From Streptomyces sp. NBC_00457 (GTDB lineage Bacteria; Actinomycetota; Actinomycetes; Streptomycetales; Streptomycetaceae), in the NCBI RefSeq assembly GCF_036014015.1, contig NZ_CP107905.1:7254001-7318000 (forward strand): 64,000 bases of DNA. Direction: 5' to 3'. This document shows, in pieces, positions 51,186 to 59,424 of the stretch (positions are counted from its first letter, which is position 1; each line of letters begins with the position of its first letter). The notes beneath the pieces are model-generated. The model was not told where the DNA came from. It saw nothing but the letters and a program-made list of their open reading frames with translations, and made no database searches. A program made the translations under genes and the position numbers.

Positions 51186-52353
51186 CCTCCGCCGTACACC
51201 GCCAGAAGTCCACCAGCAACCGCACCGGTTCCGGGCTCTCCACGCCCACCTGGGTCAGCAGGATCGTGATCGTGCCGGTGGGCGGGACGAGGTAGGCCGT
51301 CGTGCCGGTGCCGCCGACCCAGCCGTAGCGGCCCGGGGTGTTCCAGGGCTGGCTGGGGGTGACGTCGACCTGGCCGCCGTAGCCCCAGCCCTGGCCCTGG
51401 AGGAAGAGGGTGCCGAGTTCGCGCTGGTGGGCGGTGAGGTGGTTGGTGGTCATGCGGCTGACGGAGGCGGGGGTGAGGAGGCGGTGGCCGCCGGATTCAC
51501 CAGGTTCGCCGGATTTACCGGATTCGCCGGAGGAGCGGAGGAGGCGGAAGAAGGCCAGCAGGTCGTCGGCCGTGGAGGCCAGTCCGCCGCCGCCCGACGG
51601 GAGAGCGGGCAGGCGGCTCCAGTCGCCGTCCGGGGTGTCAGCCGGTTCAAGGGCGCCGGTCGGGTCCGCGCGGTAGTAGGTCGTGAAGCGGTCCCGCTTC
51701 GTCTCCGGAACTTCGAAGGCCGTGTCCTTCATGCCCAGCGGTTCGAAGATCCGTTCCGCGAGGAAGTCCGGGAGGGTACGGCCCGACGCCCTGGCGATCA
51801 GGATGCCCTGGAGGTCGGACGCGGTGTGGTAGAGCCAGCCGTCGCCCGGCTGGTGGAGCAACGGGACCTGGGCCAGCTGCCGTAGCCAGGTGTCGGGGTC
51901 GGGATAGGTGTGCGGCTCCCGGCTGTCCTTCTGGACCGCGGAGAGGGCCTGCACCGCGGGGAGCGAGAAGTCGGACGCGTAGCCCCAGCCCGTCCGGGAG
52001 GTGAGTAGATCCTCGACCGTGATCGGGCGGACCGCCGGAACCACGTCGTCCACGGGACTCGACGGCGTACGCACCACCATCGGCTTCGACAGCTCCGGCA
52101 GCCATTCGTCGATGGCGTCATGGAGCCCGATCCGCCCGTCCTCCACCAGCATCAGCACCGCCGCCGCGGTGATCGGCTTGGTCAACGAGGCGATCCGGAA
52201 GATCGCGTCCCGGGGCAGCGGTGCGGTCCCGCCGGCGGTCAGCGAACCGACGGTCACCACCTCGACCTCGTCGCCGCGGTCCACCAGACCGACGGCTCCC
52301 GGCACAGATCCGCCGTCGACGTGCCGTCGCAGGGTGTCGTGCAGAGCGCTCAT
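51175..52353 (-). CDS. Serine hydrolase, beta-lactamase class C / EstB family
   Basis: This 392-residue protein has the SxxK nucleophile motif IASLTKPITAAA, the YxS/N-like motif LYHTASDLQG and a C-terminal GWVGGTGTTAYL corresponding to the K/HxG strand. No signal peptide is seen, so a cytoplasmic esterase or peptidase is likelier than a secreted beta-lactamase. A Ser-Gly-Glu/Lys tandem insert (SSGESGKSGEPGESGG), encoded by 9-bp repeats at about 51498-51540, makes a surface loop of variable length. Confidence 0.85.
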   Translation of the reverse strand: MSALHDTLRRHVDGGSVPGAVGLVDRGDEVEVVTVGSLTAGGTAPLPRDAIFRIASLTKPITAAAVLMLVEDGRIGLHDAIDEWLPELSKPMVVRTPSSPVDDVVPAVRPITVEDLLTSRTGWGYASDFSLPAVQALSAVQKDSREPHTYPDPDTWLRQLAQVPLLHQPGDGWLYHTASDLQGILIARASGRTLPDFLAERIFEPLGMKDTAFEVPETKRDRFTTYYRADPTGALEPADTPDGDWSRLPALPSGGGGLASTADDLLAFFRLLRSSGESGKSGEPGESGGHRLLTPASVSRMTTNHLTAHQRELGTLFLQGQGWGYGGQVDVTPSQPWNTPGRYGWVGGTGTTAYLVPPTGTITILLTQVGVESPEPVRLLVDFWRCTAEVRP

Positions 52354-52435
52354 CGGCAGCCCTTCCGCGTTGATCGTCGTATGCCTTTGTACGTACGACC
52401 GCTGCCGCCACGGAAAGTCATCGCCACCGCGTCCT

Positions 52436-52642
52436 CTATGCCGCCGATGGATCCACCGTCGCCTGATGCGCTTCCGCCAGATGCTCCTCCGCCTTCAGCC
52501 AGGGCAGGAACTGCGCCGGCTTGCGCCAGCCGCACGTGTCGCACTTGATCGTGCGCTGCACTCCGGTGCGCTGCACCCGCACCACGTGCTCACGGCCGTG
52601 CTGGTCCCAGCGGCTTACCTTGCTCGAGTCGATCTGCGGCAT
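52436..52642 (-). CDS. Small zinc-ribbon-like conserved protein
   Basis: This 68-residue protein (MPQIDSSKVSRWDQHGREHV...) has a possible zinc site: CDTCGW near the middle and EEHLAEAH toward the C-terminus (C-x2-C ... H-x3-H). The start at 52642 is chosen because upstream codons are weak. It resembles small hypothetical proteins common in Streptomyces. The function is unknown. Confidence 0.7.
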   Translation of the reverse strand: MPQIDSSKVSRWDQHGREHVVRVQRTGVQRTIKCDTCGWRKPAQFLPWLKAEEHLAEAHQATVDPSAA

Positions 52643-52764
52643 GACGCCTCCAGCGTCCTGGGAAAGTCGTCCCGGGAGAGTCAAGGAGGAGTGTGCAGGA
52701 AGACCAACATCAACAGGTGGTCCTTCACCAGTTTCTGTCGAAGAGCTCCCAGTGTTCACGTCCC

Positions 52765-54216
52765 TCAATGACGCTCAGAAGCCCCTACGGTCTGACGTAC
52801 TTCCGCGGCGTCCAGCTTCTCGGCCGTGCGTTCGGCGGTTCCCCGAGCCCACCGCCCGCTGCTCAGCAGACCCACCACCAGCACGACCACCCCGCACCCG
52901 GTCAGAATCCACCACCCCGGCACGGCGGCATCCACAAACGCGTCCTCGTACGCCGCCGCCCCCACACCGGCAGCCAGCACGGCCCCCACCACGGCGACAC
53001 CGAGCGTCTGCCCCAACTGGCGGCTCGTCGAGGCGACGGCGGCGGCCACGCCGGCTTGCGCTCGCGGCATCCCGGACACGGCCGTATTGGTGATCGGCGC
53101 GTTCACGAACCCGAACCCGATGCCGAACAGCGCGTACCCCAGGAACAGCGTCACGTCAGAGGTCTCCGCATCGAAGACCGCGAACAACAGCGAACTGCAC
53201 GTCATAGCCACCCCCGCGATCAGCAACGGCAACCGCGGCCCCCGGCTCCCGATCAGCCGCCCGGCCAGCGGAGCGCACACCAGCGTCGGCACAGCCATCG
53301 GCAGCATCCACAGCCCCGCGTGCAGCGCGTCCAGCCCTCGCACGTTCTGCAGATACAGCGTCGACAGGAACAGGAACCCGCCCAGCGAGGCGAACGCGCT
53401 GATCGCGATCACGGTGGCCCCGCTGAACGGTGCCGACCGGAAGAACCGCAGATCGATGAGGGGCTCGGCGCGACGAGGCTCGTACGCGAGGAGCCCGATC
53501 AGCGCGGCGACCGCGACCACCGCGAACGGCAGCACCGTGGCGGCCGACGCGTGCGGCGCCTCGATGATCCCGTACGTCGCGGAGCCGAACAGCGCGATCA
53601 CCAGGAGCTGGCCGACGGGGTCGGGACGGCGGGCCCGGTCCGCACGGGACTCGGGGACGTAGCGGAGGGTCAGCAGCAGCGCGGCCAGCCCGACCGGCAG
53701 GTTGACCCAGAAGATCGACCGCCAGCCCACCGACTCCACGAGCAGTCCGCCGACCAGCGGGCCCGCGGCCATCGATATACCGACGACAGCGCCCCATACG
53801 CCGATCGCCCGGGCCCGCTCACGCGGGTCCGTGAACGTGTTGGTGATGATGGACATGGCGACCGGGTTCAGCATCGAACCGCCCACCGCCTGCACCATGC
53901 GGAACGCCACCAGCGCTTCCAGGTTCGGCGCGATCGAGCACAGCGCCGATCCGATCGTGAAGACGACGAGCCCCGCCATGAAGACGCGTTTGCGGCCGAT
54001 CCGGTCGGCGGTGGAGCCCGCGAGCATCAGCAGCGAGGCGAGTACGAGGGTGTAGGCGTCGATGGTCCACTGCAGGCCCGCCGTACTCGCCTGCAACTCG
54101 CGCTGCATCGAGGGCAGGGCCACGTTGAGGATCGTGTTGTCGAGGCTCACGATCAGCAGGCTCATGCAGCAGATCGCGAGCACCAGTTTGCGGCGACGAG
54201 GGCTCAGCTCGGGCAT
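52765..54216 (-). CDS. MFS exporter, DHA2 (EmrB/QacA) family
   Basis: This 483-residue transporter has 14 predicted hydrophobic segments. It starts MPELSPRRRKLVLAICCMSL, with the DHA2 helix 1 motif (VSLDNTILNVALPSMQREL), GSTADRIGRKRVFMAG and GVWGAVVGISMAAGPLVGG. It is a multidrug-type proton antiporter. It stands alone, divergent from dus with 64 bp between the starts. No TetR gene is adjacent. Confidence 0.92.
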   Translation of the reverse strand: MPELSPRRRKLVLAICCMSLLIVSLDNTILNVALPSMQRELQASTAGLQWTIDAYTLVLASLLMLAGSTADRIGRKRVFMAGLVVFTIGSALCSIAPNLEALVAFRMVQAVGGSMLNPVAMSIITNTFTDPRERARAIGVWGAVVGISMAAGPLVGGLLVESVGWRSIFWVNLPVGLAALLLTLRYVPESRADRARRPDPVGQLLVIALFGSATYGIIEAPHASAATVLPFAVVAVAALIGLLAYEPRRAEPLIDLRFFRSAPFSGATVIAISAFASLGGFLFLSTLYLQNVRGLDALHAGLWMLPMAVPTLVCAPLAGRLIGSRGPRLPLLIAGVAMTCSSLLFAVFDAETSDVTLFLGYALFGIGFGFVNAPITNTAVSGMPRAQAGVAAAVASTSRQLGQTLGVAVVGAVLAAGVGAAAYEDAFVDAAVPGWWILTGCGVVVLVVGLLSSGRWARGTAERTAEKLDAAEVRQTVGASERH

Positions 54217-54280
54217 CCATCAATAGTACGCCTAACTAATGAATCTGGCTGCACCCCCCTCGGTACGTGACAATGGGTGA

Positions 54281-55432
54281 ATGCCCACGCCCACGTCCAC
54301 GATGAACTCGACCCTGCGGATCGGCCCGCACACCGTCCAGCCGCCCGTCGTCCTGGCCCCCATGGCCGGGATCACCAACGCGCCTTTCCGCACGCTGTGC
54401 CGGGAGTTCAGCGGGGGCAAGGGCCTGTTCGTGAGCGAGATGATCACCACCCGGGCGCTGGTCGAGCGCAACGAGAAGACCATGCAGCTGATCCACTTCG
54501 ATGAGAGTGAGAAGCCGCGGTCGATCCAGCTGTACGGCGTCGATCCGGCGACGGTCGGCAAGGCCGTGCGCATGATCGCCGAGGAGGGGCTGGCCGATCA
54601 CATCGACCTGAACTTCGGGTGTCCGGTCCCCAAGGTGACGCGCAAGGGCGGGGGTTCCGCGCTGCCGTACAAGCGGAACCTGCTGCGGGCGATCCTGCGG
54701 GAGGCGGTCAGCGGGGCGGGGGACCTGCCGGTCACGATGAAGATGCGCAAGGGCATCGACGACGATCACATCACCTACCTCGACGCCGGGCGGATCGCCG
54801 TCGAGGAGGGCGTGACGGCCATCGCGCTGCACGGTCGTACGGCTGCGCAGCACTACGGGGGTACGGCGGACTGGGACGCCATCGCCCGCCTGAAGGAGCA
54901 CGTGCCGGAGATCCCCGTGCTCGGCAACGGCGACATCTGGTCGGCGGAGGACGCGCTGCGGATGGTGCGGGCAACCGGATGCGACGGGGTGGTTGTCGGG
55001 CGGGGTTGCCTTGGGCGGCCGTGGTTGTTCTCCGACCTGGTGGCGGCGTTCGAGGGGCGGACGGACTTCAGCAGGCCCGTCCTCCGGGAGGTGGCCGACG
55101 TCATGGTCCGCCATGCCACGCTCCTCGGCGAGTGGATCGGTGACGAGGCGCGCGGCGTTATCGACTTCCGTAAGCATGTGGCCTGGTACTTGAAGGGCTT
55201 TGCTGTCGGTTCGGAGATGCGGAAGCGTCTTGCGATCACGTCCTCGCTGGAGGAACTCCGTTCTGGTTTGGACGAGTTGGACCTTGAGCAGGCGTGGCCG
55301 ACCGGTGCGGATGGCCCTCGGGGGCGTACGTCCGGGAACAATCGGGTCGTTCTGCCGGATGGGTGGTTGAAGGATCCGTATGACTGCGCGGGCATCGGTG
55401 AGGACGCGGAATTGGATACGTCCGGCGGCTGA
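54281..55432 (+). CDS. dusB: tRNA-dihydrouridine synthase, DusB type
   Basis: This 383-residue flavoenzyme has VVLAPMAGITNAPFR, the catalytic Cys in HIDLNFGCPVPKVTRKGGGS, PVTMKMRKGIDD, IALHGRTAAQHYGG and VLGNGDIWSAEDA, with VVGRGCLGRPWLF binding phosphate of FMN. It reduces specific uridines in the tRNA D-loop. An alternative start is MNSTLRIGP at 54302. A hairpin repeat follows the gene in sense. Confidence 0.93.
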   Translation: MPTPTSTMNSTLRIGPHTVQPPVVLAPMAGITNAPFRTLCREFSGGKGLFVSEMITTRALVERNEKTMQLIHFDESEKPRSIQLYGVDPATVGKAVRMIAEEGLADHIDLNFGCPVPKVTRKGGGSALPYKRNLLRAILREAVSGAGDLPVTMKMRKGIDDDHITYLDAGRIAVEEGVTAIALHGRTAAQHYGGTADWDAIARLKEHVPEIPVLGNGDIWSAEDALRMVRATGCDGVVVGRGCLGRPWLFSDLVAAFEGRTDFSRPVLREVADVMVRHATLLGEWIGDEARGVIDFRKHVAWYLKGFAVGSEMRKRLAITSSLEELRSGLDELDLEQAWPTGADGPRGRTSGNNRVVLPDGWLKDPYDCAGIGEDAELDTSGG

Positions 55433-55448
55433 GTTTTCCGCTGCGGGT

Positions 55449-55504
55449 CCGTCGTGGCTGGTCGCGCAGTTCCCCGCGCCCCTTCGGGGCGCTGCCGAAC
55501 CGCT
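55449..55504 (+). repeat. Hairpin repeat copy 4
   Basis: This is a 56-bp perfect inverted copy of 45782-45837. It starts 17 bp after dus, in sense with it, and its last base falls in the stop codon of the convergent membrane protein gene. The hairpin GCGCCCC-TTCG-GGGCGC probably ends the dus transcript. Confidence 0.85.
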
Positions 55505-57297
55505 CAGCCCTTGCTGGGGGCCGGTGTTGAGCCGTATGCCATCAGGAAGCGGTCGCGGAAGGTGTCCATTTTCCAGACGGGGGTCTTGGCGTCGGGCTTG
55601 ATGCCGTCGGTCCAGTTCCAGGAGGAGATCTTGTCGAGGACCTTGGGGTCCTTGGCGACTATCGATATCGGGACGTCGCGGCTGGCGTTGTTGCCGCTGA
55701 CGCGGGCGATCGGCTGGTGGTCGCCGAGGAAGACGAGGACGGTGTCGTCGGTGCCGTAGCGCTCGAGCCACTGGGTGAGGGAAGTGACCGAGTACTCGAT
55801 CGACTTGCCGTACTCCTCACGGGACTTGGCGCTGTCGGACATGACGTCCGACGGGTTGGTGCCCGCCTTCTGGATGCTGTTGAAGATGGAGCCGTCGCCC
55901 AGTTCGTCCCAGCCGACCATCTTGGGGATCGGGGACCACGGCTGGTGGCTGGAGGTCAGGATGACCTCCGACATCAGCGGCTTGTCGCGCTTCTTGCCGT
56001 GCACCTGGCGCTGGAAGGCCTCCAGGGCGTACTGGTCCGGCATGGTCGACCAGCTGAACTTCGGGCCCTTGTAGCCCAGTTCGAAGGCGTTGTAGACCTT
56101 GTCGAGGCCGTAGAACTTCTCCTCCGGCCAGCCCTTCTGGATGCCCGGCATGATGCCGACCGTGTCCCACGCGCCGGTCTTCTGGAACATCTTGGTGAGG
56201 GAGAGCCGGTCGCTGGACATGACGGTGCGGAAGCGCTGCTGGTTGTCGATCCACAGGCCGGACAGGAACGTGGAGTGGCCGAGCCAGCTGCTGCCGCCGA
56301 AGGTCGCCGACGTCAGCCAGCCGCTCTTGGCGGCGAAACCGGCCTTCGTGAGCGCCTCGGCGCTCGTGTCGAGCGTCTTGTTCACGCCGGGCGAGATGTC
56401 CGGGTCCTCGAGCGCGCTGCGGCCGTAGCTCTCGATGAAGGTGAAGATGACGTCCTTGCCCCGCAGATCCGGCACCAGCTGAGCGCCGGGCGTACTGCCG
56501 AACCGGTCCGCCTTGGCCTCCTTGGCGAACGCCGCCTCGTCCCGCAGCGTGTCCTTCACCCGCCGCGCCTGGACCGCCAACGCGCTCACCGCCCGGTCGG
56601 AAGCCACCGGCACGCCCAGCAGCTGCACCCCCATCGCCGAGCACATGATCCAGACGGTGCCCGCGATCAGCGTGCCGCGTGTCGCCAGCGCGGTGTTCCG
56701 GCCGAGGAGATTCGCCAGCCTGACCGTCGCCAGCGCCATCACGGCGATCAGTACGACCACGAGGAGTACGGCTCCGACGGCGGCGAGCGTCGCGACCGTA
56801 CCGCCCATCGAGTCCGCCATGTACGACTGCGCGTCGTCCAGCAACTCCCAGTCCAGGACCAGGTTGAAGCCCCGGCCCAGGTACTCCCGGAAGCCCATGT
56901 CCAGGAAGTTCAGCACGGTCAGGACACCCAGGCCGGCTCCGATCAGCGCGGCGACGATGGTGCGGGGGCGGCGGGGGAGTGCGAGCAGGAGCACGGCTCC
57001 TACGATCGCCTCCGCCGGGAGTCGCATGAATCTGTTCGGGCGCAGGGCGGCCCAGGCGTTCGGGAGGAGGAAGGCGGCGATGACGAGGGCTGCGGCGAGG
57101 ATGGTCGTGGTCCAGCTGAGGATGGTGGGTAGCTTTGCGGCCTCGGCTTCGCCTTCGGCCTTTTCGTTCCCACCCGCACCACCCGTACCACTTTCGTCGT
57201 CGGGTGCGGGTGGCCCCTCCAGGGGTTTATCGCCGTCGGCGGGTGCCGGCTCGTCAGTCGTAGCAGGCTGTTGACGTTGGCGCGTGAAGACGGGCAC
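55504..57297 (-). CDS. Membrane sulfatase/LTA-synthase-fold protein
   Basis: This 597-residue protein starts at GTG 57297 (VPVFTRQRQQPATTDEP, with GGAAGGAC upstream). Longer frames translate a repeat element and are rejected. An acidic disordered N-terminus is followed by about five membrane helices (residues 60-230) and a large extracellular alkaline-phosphatase-fold domain: IFTFIESYGRSALED, TFGGSSWLGHSTFLSGLW and LVFLGDHQPIARVSG (metal-binding Asp-His). LtaS-like proteins transfer phosphoglycerol or cut sulfate/phosphate esters on cell-wall polymers. A role in wall glycopolymer modification is likely. Confidence 0.85.
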   Translation of the reverse strand: MPVFTRQRQQPATTDEPAPADGDKPLEGPPAPDDESGTGGAGGNEKAEGEAEAAKLPTILSWTTTILAAALVIAAFLLPNAWAALRPNRFMRLPAEAIVGAVLLLALPRRPRTIVAALIGAGLGVLTVLNFLDMGFREYLGRGFNLVLDWELLDDAQSYMADSMGGTVATLAAVGAVLLVVVLIAVMALATVRLANLLGRNTALATRGTLIAGTVWIMCSAMGVQLLGVPVASDRAVSALAVQARRVKDTLRDEAAFAKEAKADRFGSTPGAQLVPDLRGKDVIFTFIESYGRSALEDPDISPGVNKTLDTSAEALTKAGFAAKSGWLTSATFGGSSWLGHSTFLSGLWIDNQQRFRTVMSSDRLSLTKMFQKTGAWDTVGIMPGIQKGWPEEKFYGLDKVYNAFELGYKGPKFSWSTMPDQYALEAFQRQVHGKKRDKPLMSEVILTSSHQPWSPIPKMVGWDELGDGSIFNSIQKAGTNPSDVMSDSAKSREEYGKSIEYSVTSLTQWLERYGTDDTVLVFLGDHQPIARVSGNNASRDVPISIVAKDPKVLDKISSWNWTDGIKPDAKTPVWKMDTFRDRFLMAYGSTPAPSKG

Positions 57298-57404
57298 CCG
57301 AAGTCCTTCCGTGCAAGGCCCAGGAACTACGCCATCCCGTACGGCCGGGCTGTGGCTCGTGTTCAGCACATTCGCCCAGCACTCAGCAAACTCCGGGCAA
57401 ACAA

Positions 57405-57447
57405 GACGCCCCGTTAGGGGCGCGGGGAACTGCGCGACCAGCCACAA
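57405..57447 (-). repeat. Hairpin repeat copy 5
   Basis: Minus-strand reading is TTGTGGCTGGTCGCGCAGTT, then a hairpin GCGCCCC-TAAC-GGGGCGT. It lies about 40 bp downstream of the stop of the minus-strand glycosidase gene, in sense with it, and upstream of the sulfatase-like gene. Confidence 0.75.
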
Positions 57448-57486
57448 CCTGGCCGCACTCGCCACGCAGCCCCGCCGCCCGAGCTT

Positions 57487-59424
57487 TTAGGCGCCCCCAA
57501 CAGCCGTCAACAGCGCCAATGGAGCCGCCGCAGACCGAGACTCCCGCACACACGCATGCGGATACGGCACCGGCTCCCCATGAGTATCCCGCCCGTACCC
57601 GGCAAGCACCTCCGGCAACCGATGCCCCGTCGCCGCCGCCGCGTCAACCAGCGCGTGCGCCACCGTACGGGCCTCGTCATGAAGCCCGTACCGTGCGAGC
57701 CCCAGCGTGATCAGCGCGTTGTCATGCGGCCACACAGATCCCCGGTGATACGACAGCGGATGGTACGCGGGCTGGCCGGAGGCCACCGTGCGGACGCCCC
57801 ACCCGGAGAAGAAGTCCGGTTCCAGCAGGCGCCGCCCGACCATCGCGCCGTACTCCTTGTCGAGCAGCCCCGACCACAGCAGATGCCCGGCGTCGGAGGC
57901 GAGCGCGTCGACATGTCGGCCCTCGCGGTCCAGGGCCAAGGCGGGGAAGGACCGGTCGCGCATCCAGAAGTCCCGCTGGAAACGGTCGCGGAGATCGCCC
58001 GCCGCCTGCTCAAGGAGCGCCGCGTACACCTCGTCGTCCCACACCGTGCGGGCCAGCCACGCGGTGCGGCGCAGGGCGTCGTACGCATAACCCTGAGCGC
58101 CCGCCGCCATCACCGAGCCGGAGGCCCTCGTACCGTCGGCGGAGCAGATCGCGCCGGGGGAGTCCTTCCAGTTCTGGTTGGCCAGGCCGCCCTGGTCGGC
58201 GCGGTAGACGAGGTAGCCGCGGGAGGTGAGCCCGCCGTGGTCCAGCATCCAGCCGATCGCGGCGCGGGCGTGGGGCTCAAGGCGGCGGGGCAGTTCCGCG
58301 TCGCCCGTCTGCTCTACGTATGCGCCGAGCAGTACCAGGAACAGCGGCGTCGCATCCACCGACCCGTAGTAACGCCCGTACGGCACCTGTCCGAAGTGCG
58401 CCAGCTCGCCGTGCCGTACCTCGTGCACGATCTTGCCGGGCTGGGCGACCGAGTCCGCGCCGGTCTCCGTCGCCTGGGCGGCGGCGAGCGCGGGGAGGGT
58501 GGCGGCGGCGAGCTGGGGGCGGTAGGGGAGGGCGAACAGGGACGTCAGGAGCGCGTCGCGGCCCAGCAGCGTCAGGAACCAGGGCGCTCCGGCCGCGGGC
58601 ACCCGTACCTCCTCGCCGTCCAGGCCCGCCGCCGGGATCTGCAGCGAGGCCAGGTCGGCGAGGCCGCGCGCGCAGGCCGCGGCCAGCTCCGGCCAGCCGG
58701 TCGGGAAGGCCACGCCTTCGACGAATTCGCCCTCCATGGCCAGGAGTTGGTCGGTCAGCGCGGCGGGGGAGCGGGGCACCCGGAGGGCCCGCTTGTCGCC
58801 GTGCGGGCGGGCCATGACCCGCAGGGACAGCTCCGCCGTGCCGTGCGGTGCCAGTTCCAGGGTCCAGACGAGGCGGCGCGCGCCCGTGCCCGTCTCCTCG
58901 ACGCCGTCCGGCACCGGCTCGGCCGTCACCGTCGTCAGGGAGCGCCACTCGCCGCGCCGGTAGGTGAACTCCACGCCGCCGTCGAGGACTTGGCGGGTGC
59001 GGGTGGCACCGATCTTGGTGTAGGTGCGGTGGTCGGAGCGCAGCTCGAACTGGTCGGTGAAGTCGGCGTCCGCGGTGACCGCGAGGCGGACCGTGGTCGG
59101 CACCGCACGGTTGCTGGTCACCCGCAGTAACTCGACGAAGGCGCCGTCCCCTACGGCCTGTTCACGGAAGATCGTGTACGCCGGTGGCTCCTGGCGGCCC
59201 CCGCGCGGGACCAGGACACAGCGCGCGGTGTCCCCGTCGGCGACGGGACTGAGGGCTTCGGGCACGGCCCCGTCGACCGTCAGCTGCCAGCGGCTGAGGT
59301 GCCGGGCGTCACGCACGAACAAGCCGTCCGGGGAACTGCCGCCCCGTACGCCGCTGATGTCGCCGCCGTCGCCCACGGCGGCGAACGTCCCGCCGTGCAC
59401 GAGCAGATGATGCCGGTCCGTCAT
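57487..59424 (-). CDS. Glycogen-debranching-like glycosidase (GDE_N_bis + six-hairpin domain)
   Basis: This 645-residue protein starts MTDRHHLLVHGGTFAAVGDG. The N-terminal beta domain matches the debranching-enzyme N-terminal type (GLFVRDARHLSRWQLTVDGA). A catalytic (alpha/alpha)6 barrel has WFLTLLGRDALLTSLFALPY, NQNWKDSPGAI, YHPLSYHRGSVWPHDNALI and an acid-rich active site, as in amylo-alpha-1,6-glucosidases. It acts on alpha-linked glucans or oligosaccharides in the cytoplasm. Codon 99 is TTA (59128-59130). The start overlaps the upstream glycosidase stop (ATGA), so both are co-translated, and both hold TTA codons. Confidence 0.85.
   Translation of the reverse strand: MTDRHHLLVHGGTFAAVGDGGDISGVRGGSSPDGLFVRDARHLSRWQLTVDGAVPEALSPVADGDTARCVLVPRGGRQEPPAYTIFREQAVGDGAFVELLRVTSNRAVPTTVRLAVTADADFTDQFELRSDHRTYTKIGATRTRQVLDGGVEFTYRRGEWRSLTTVTAEPVPDGVEETGTGARRLVWTLELAPHGTAELSLRVMARPHGDKRALRVPRSPAALTDQLLAMEGEFVEGVAFPTGWPELAAACARGLADLASLQIPAAGLDGEEVRVPAAGAPWFLTLLGRDALLTSLFALPYRPQLAAATLPALAAAQATETGADSVAQPGKIVHEVRHGELAHFGQVPYGRYYGSVDATPLFLVLLGAYVEQTGDAELPRRLEPHARAAIGWMLDHGGLTSRGYLVYRADQGGLANQNWKDSPGAICSADGTRASGSVMAAGAQGYAYDALRRTAWLARTVWDDEVYAALLEQAAGDLRDRFQRDFWMRDRSFPALALDREGRHVDALASDAGHLLWSGLLDKEYGAMVGRRLLEPDFFSGWGVRTVASGQPAYHPLSYHRGSVWPHDNALITLGLARYGLHDEARTVAHALVDAAAATGHRLPEVLAGYGRDTHGEPVPYPHACVRESRSAAAPLALLTAVGGA

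Noticed and set aside
51175..52353. Antibiotic-resistance beta-lactamase
   Set aside because: SxxK is present, but there is no signal peptide. The sequence fits the broad EstB/class C-like hydrolase group, so resistance should not be claimed.
57298..57465. N-terminal extension of the sulfatase-like membrane protein
   Set aside because: The added residues translate hairpin repeat copy 5 ([11 protein letters not shown]). GTG 57297 with GGAAGGAC is the better start.
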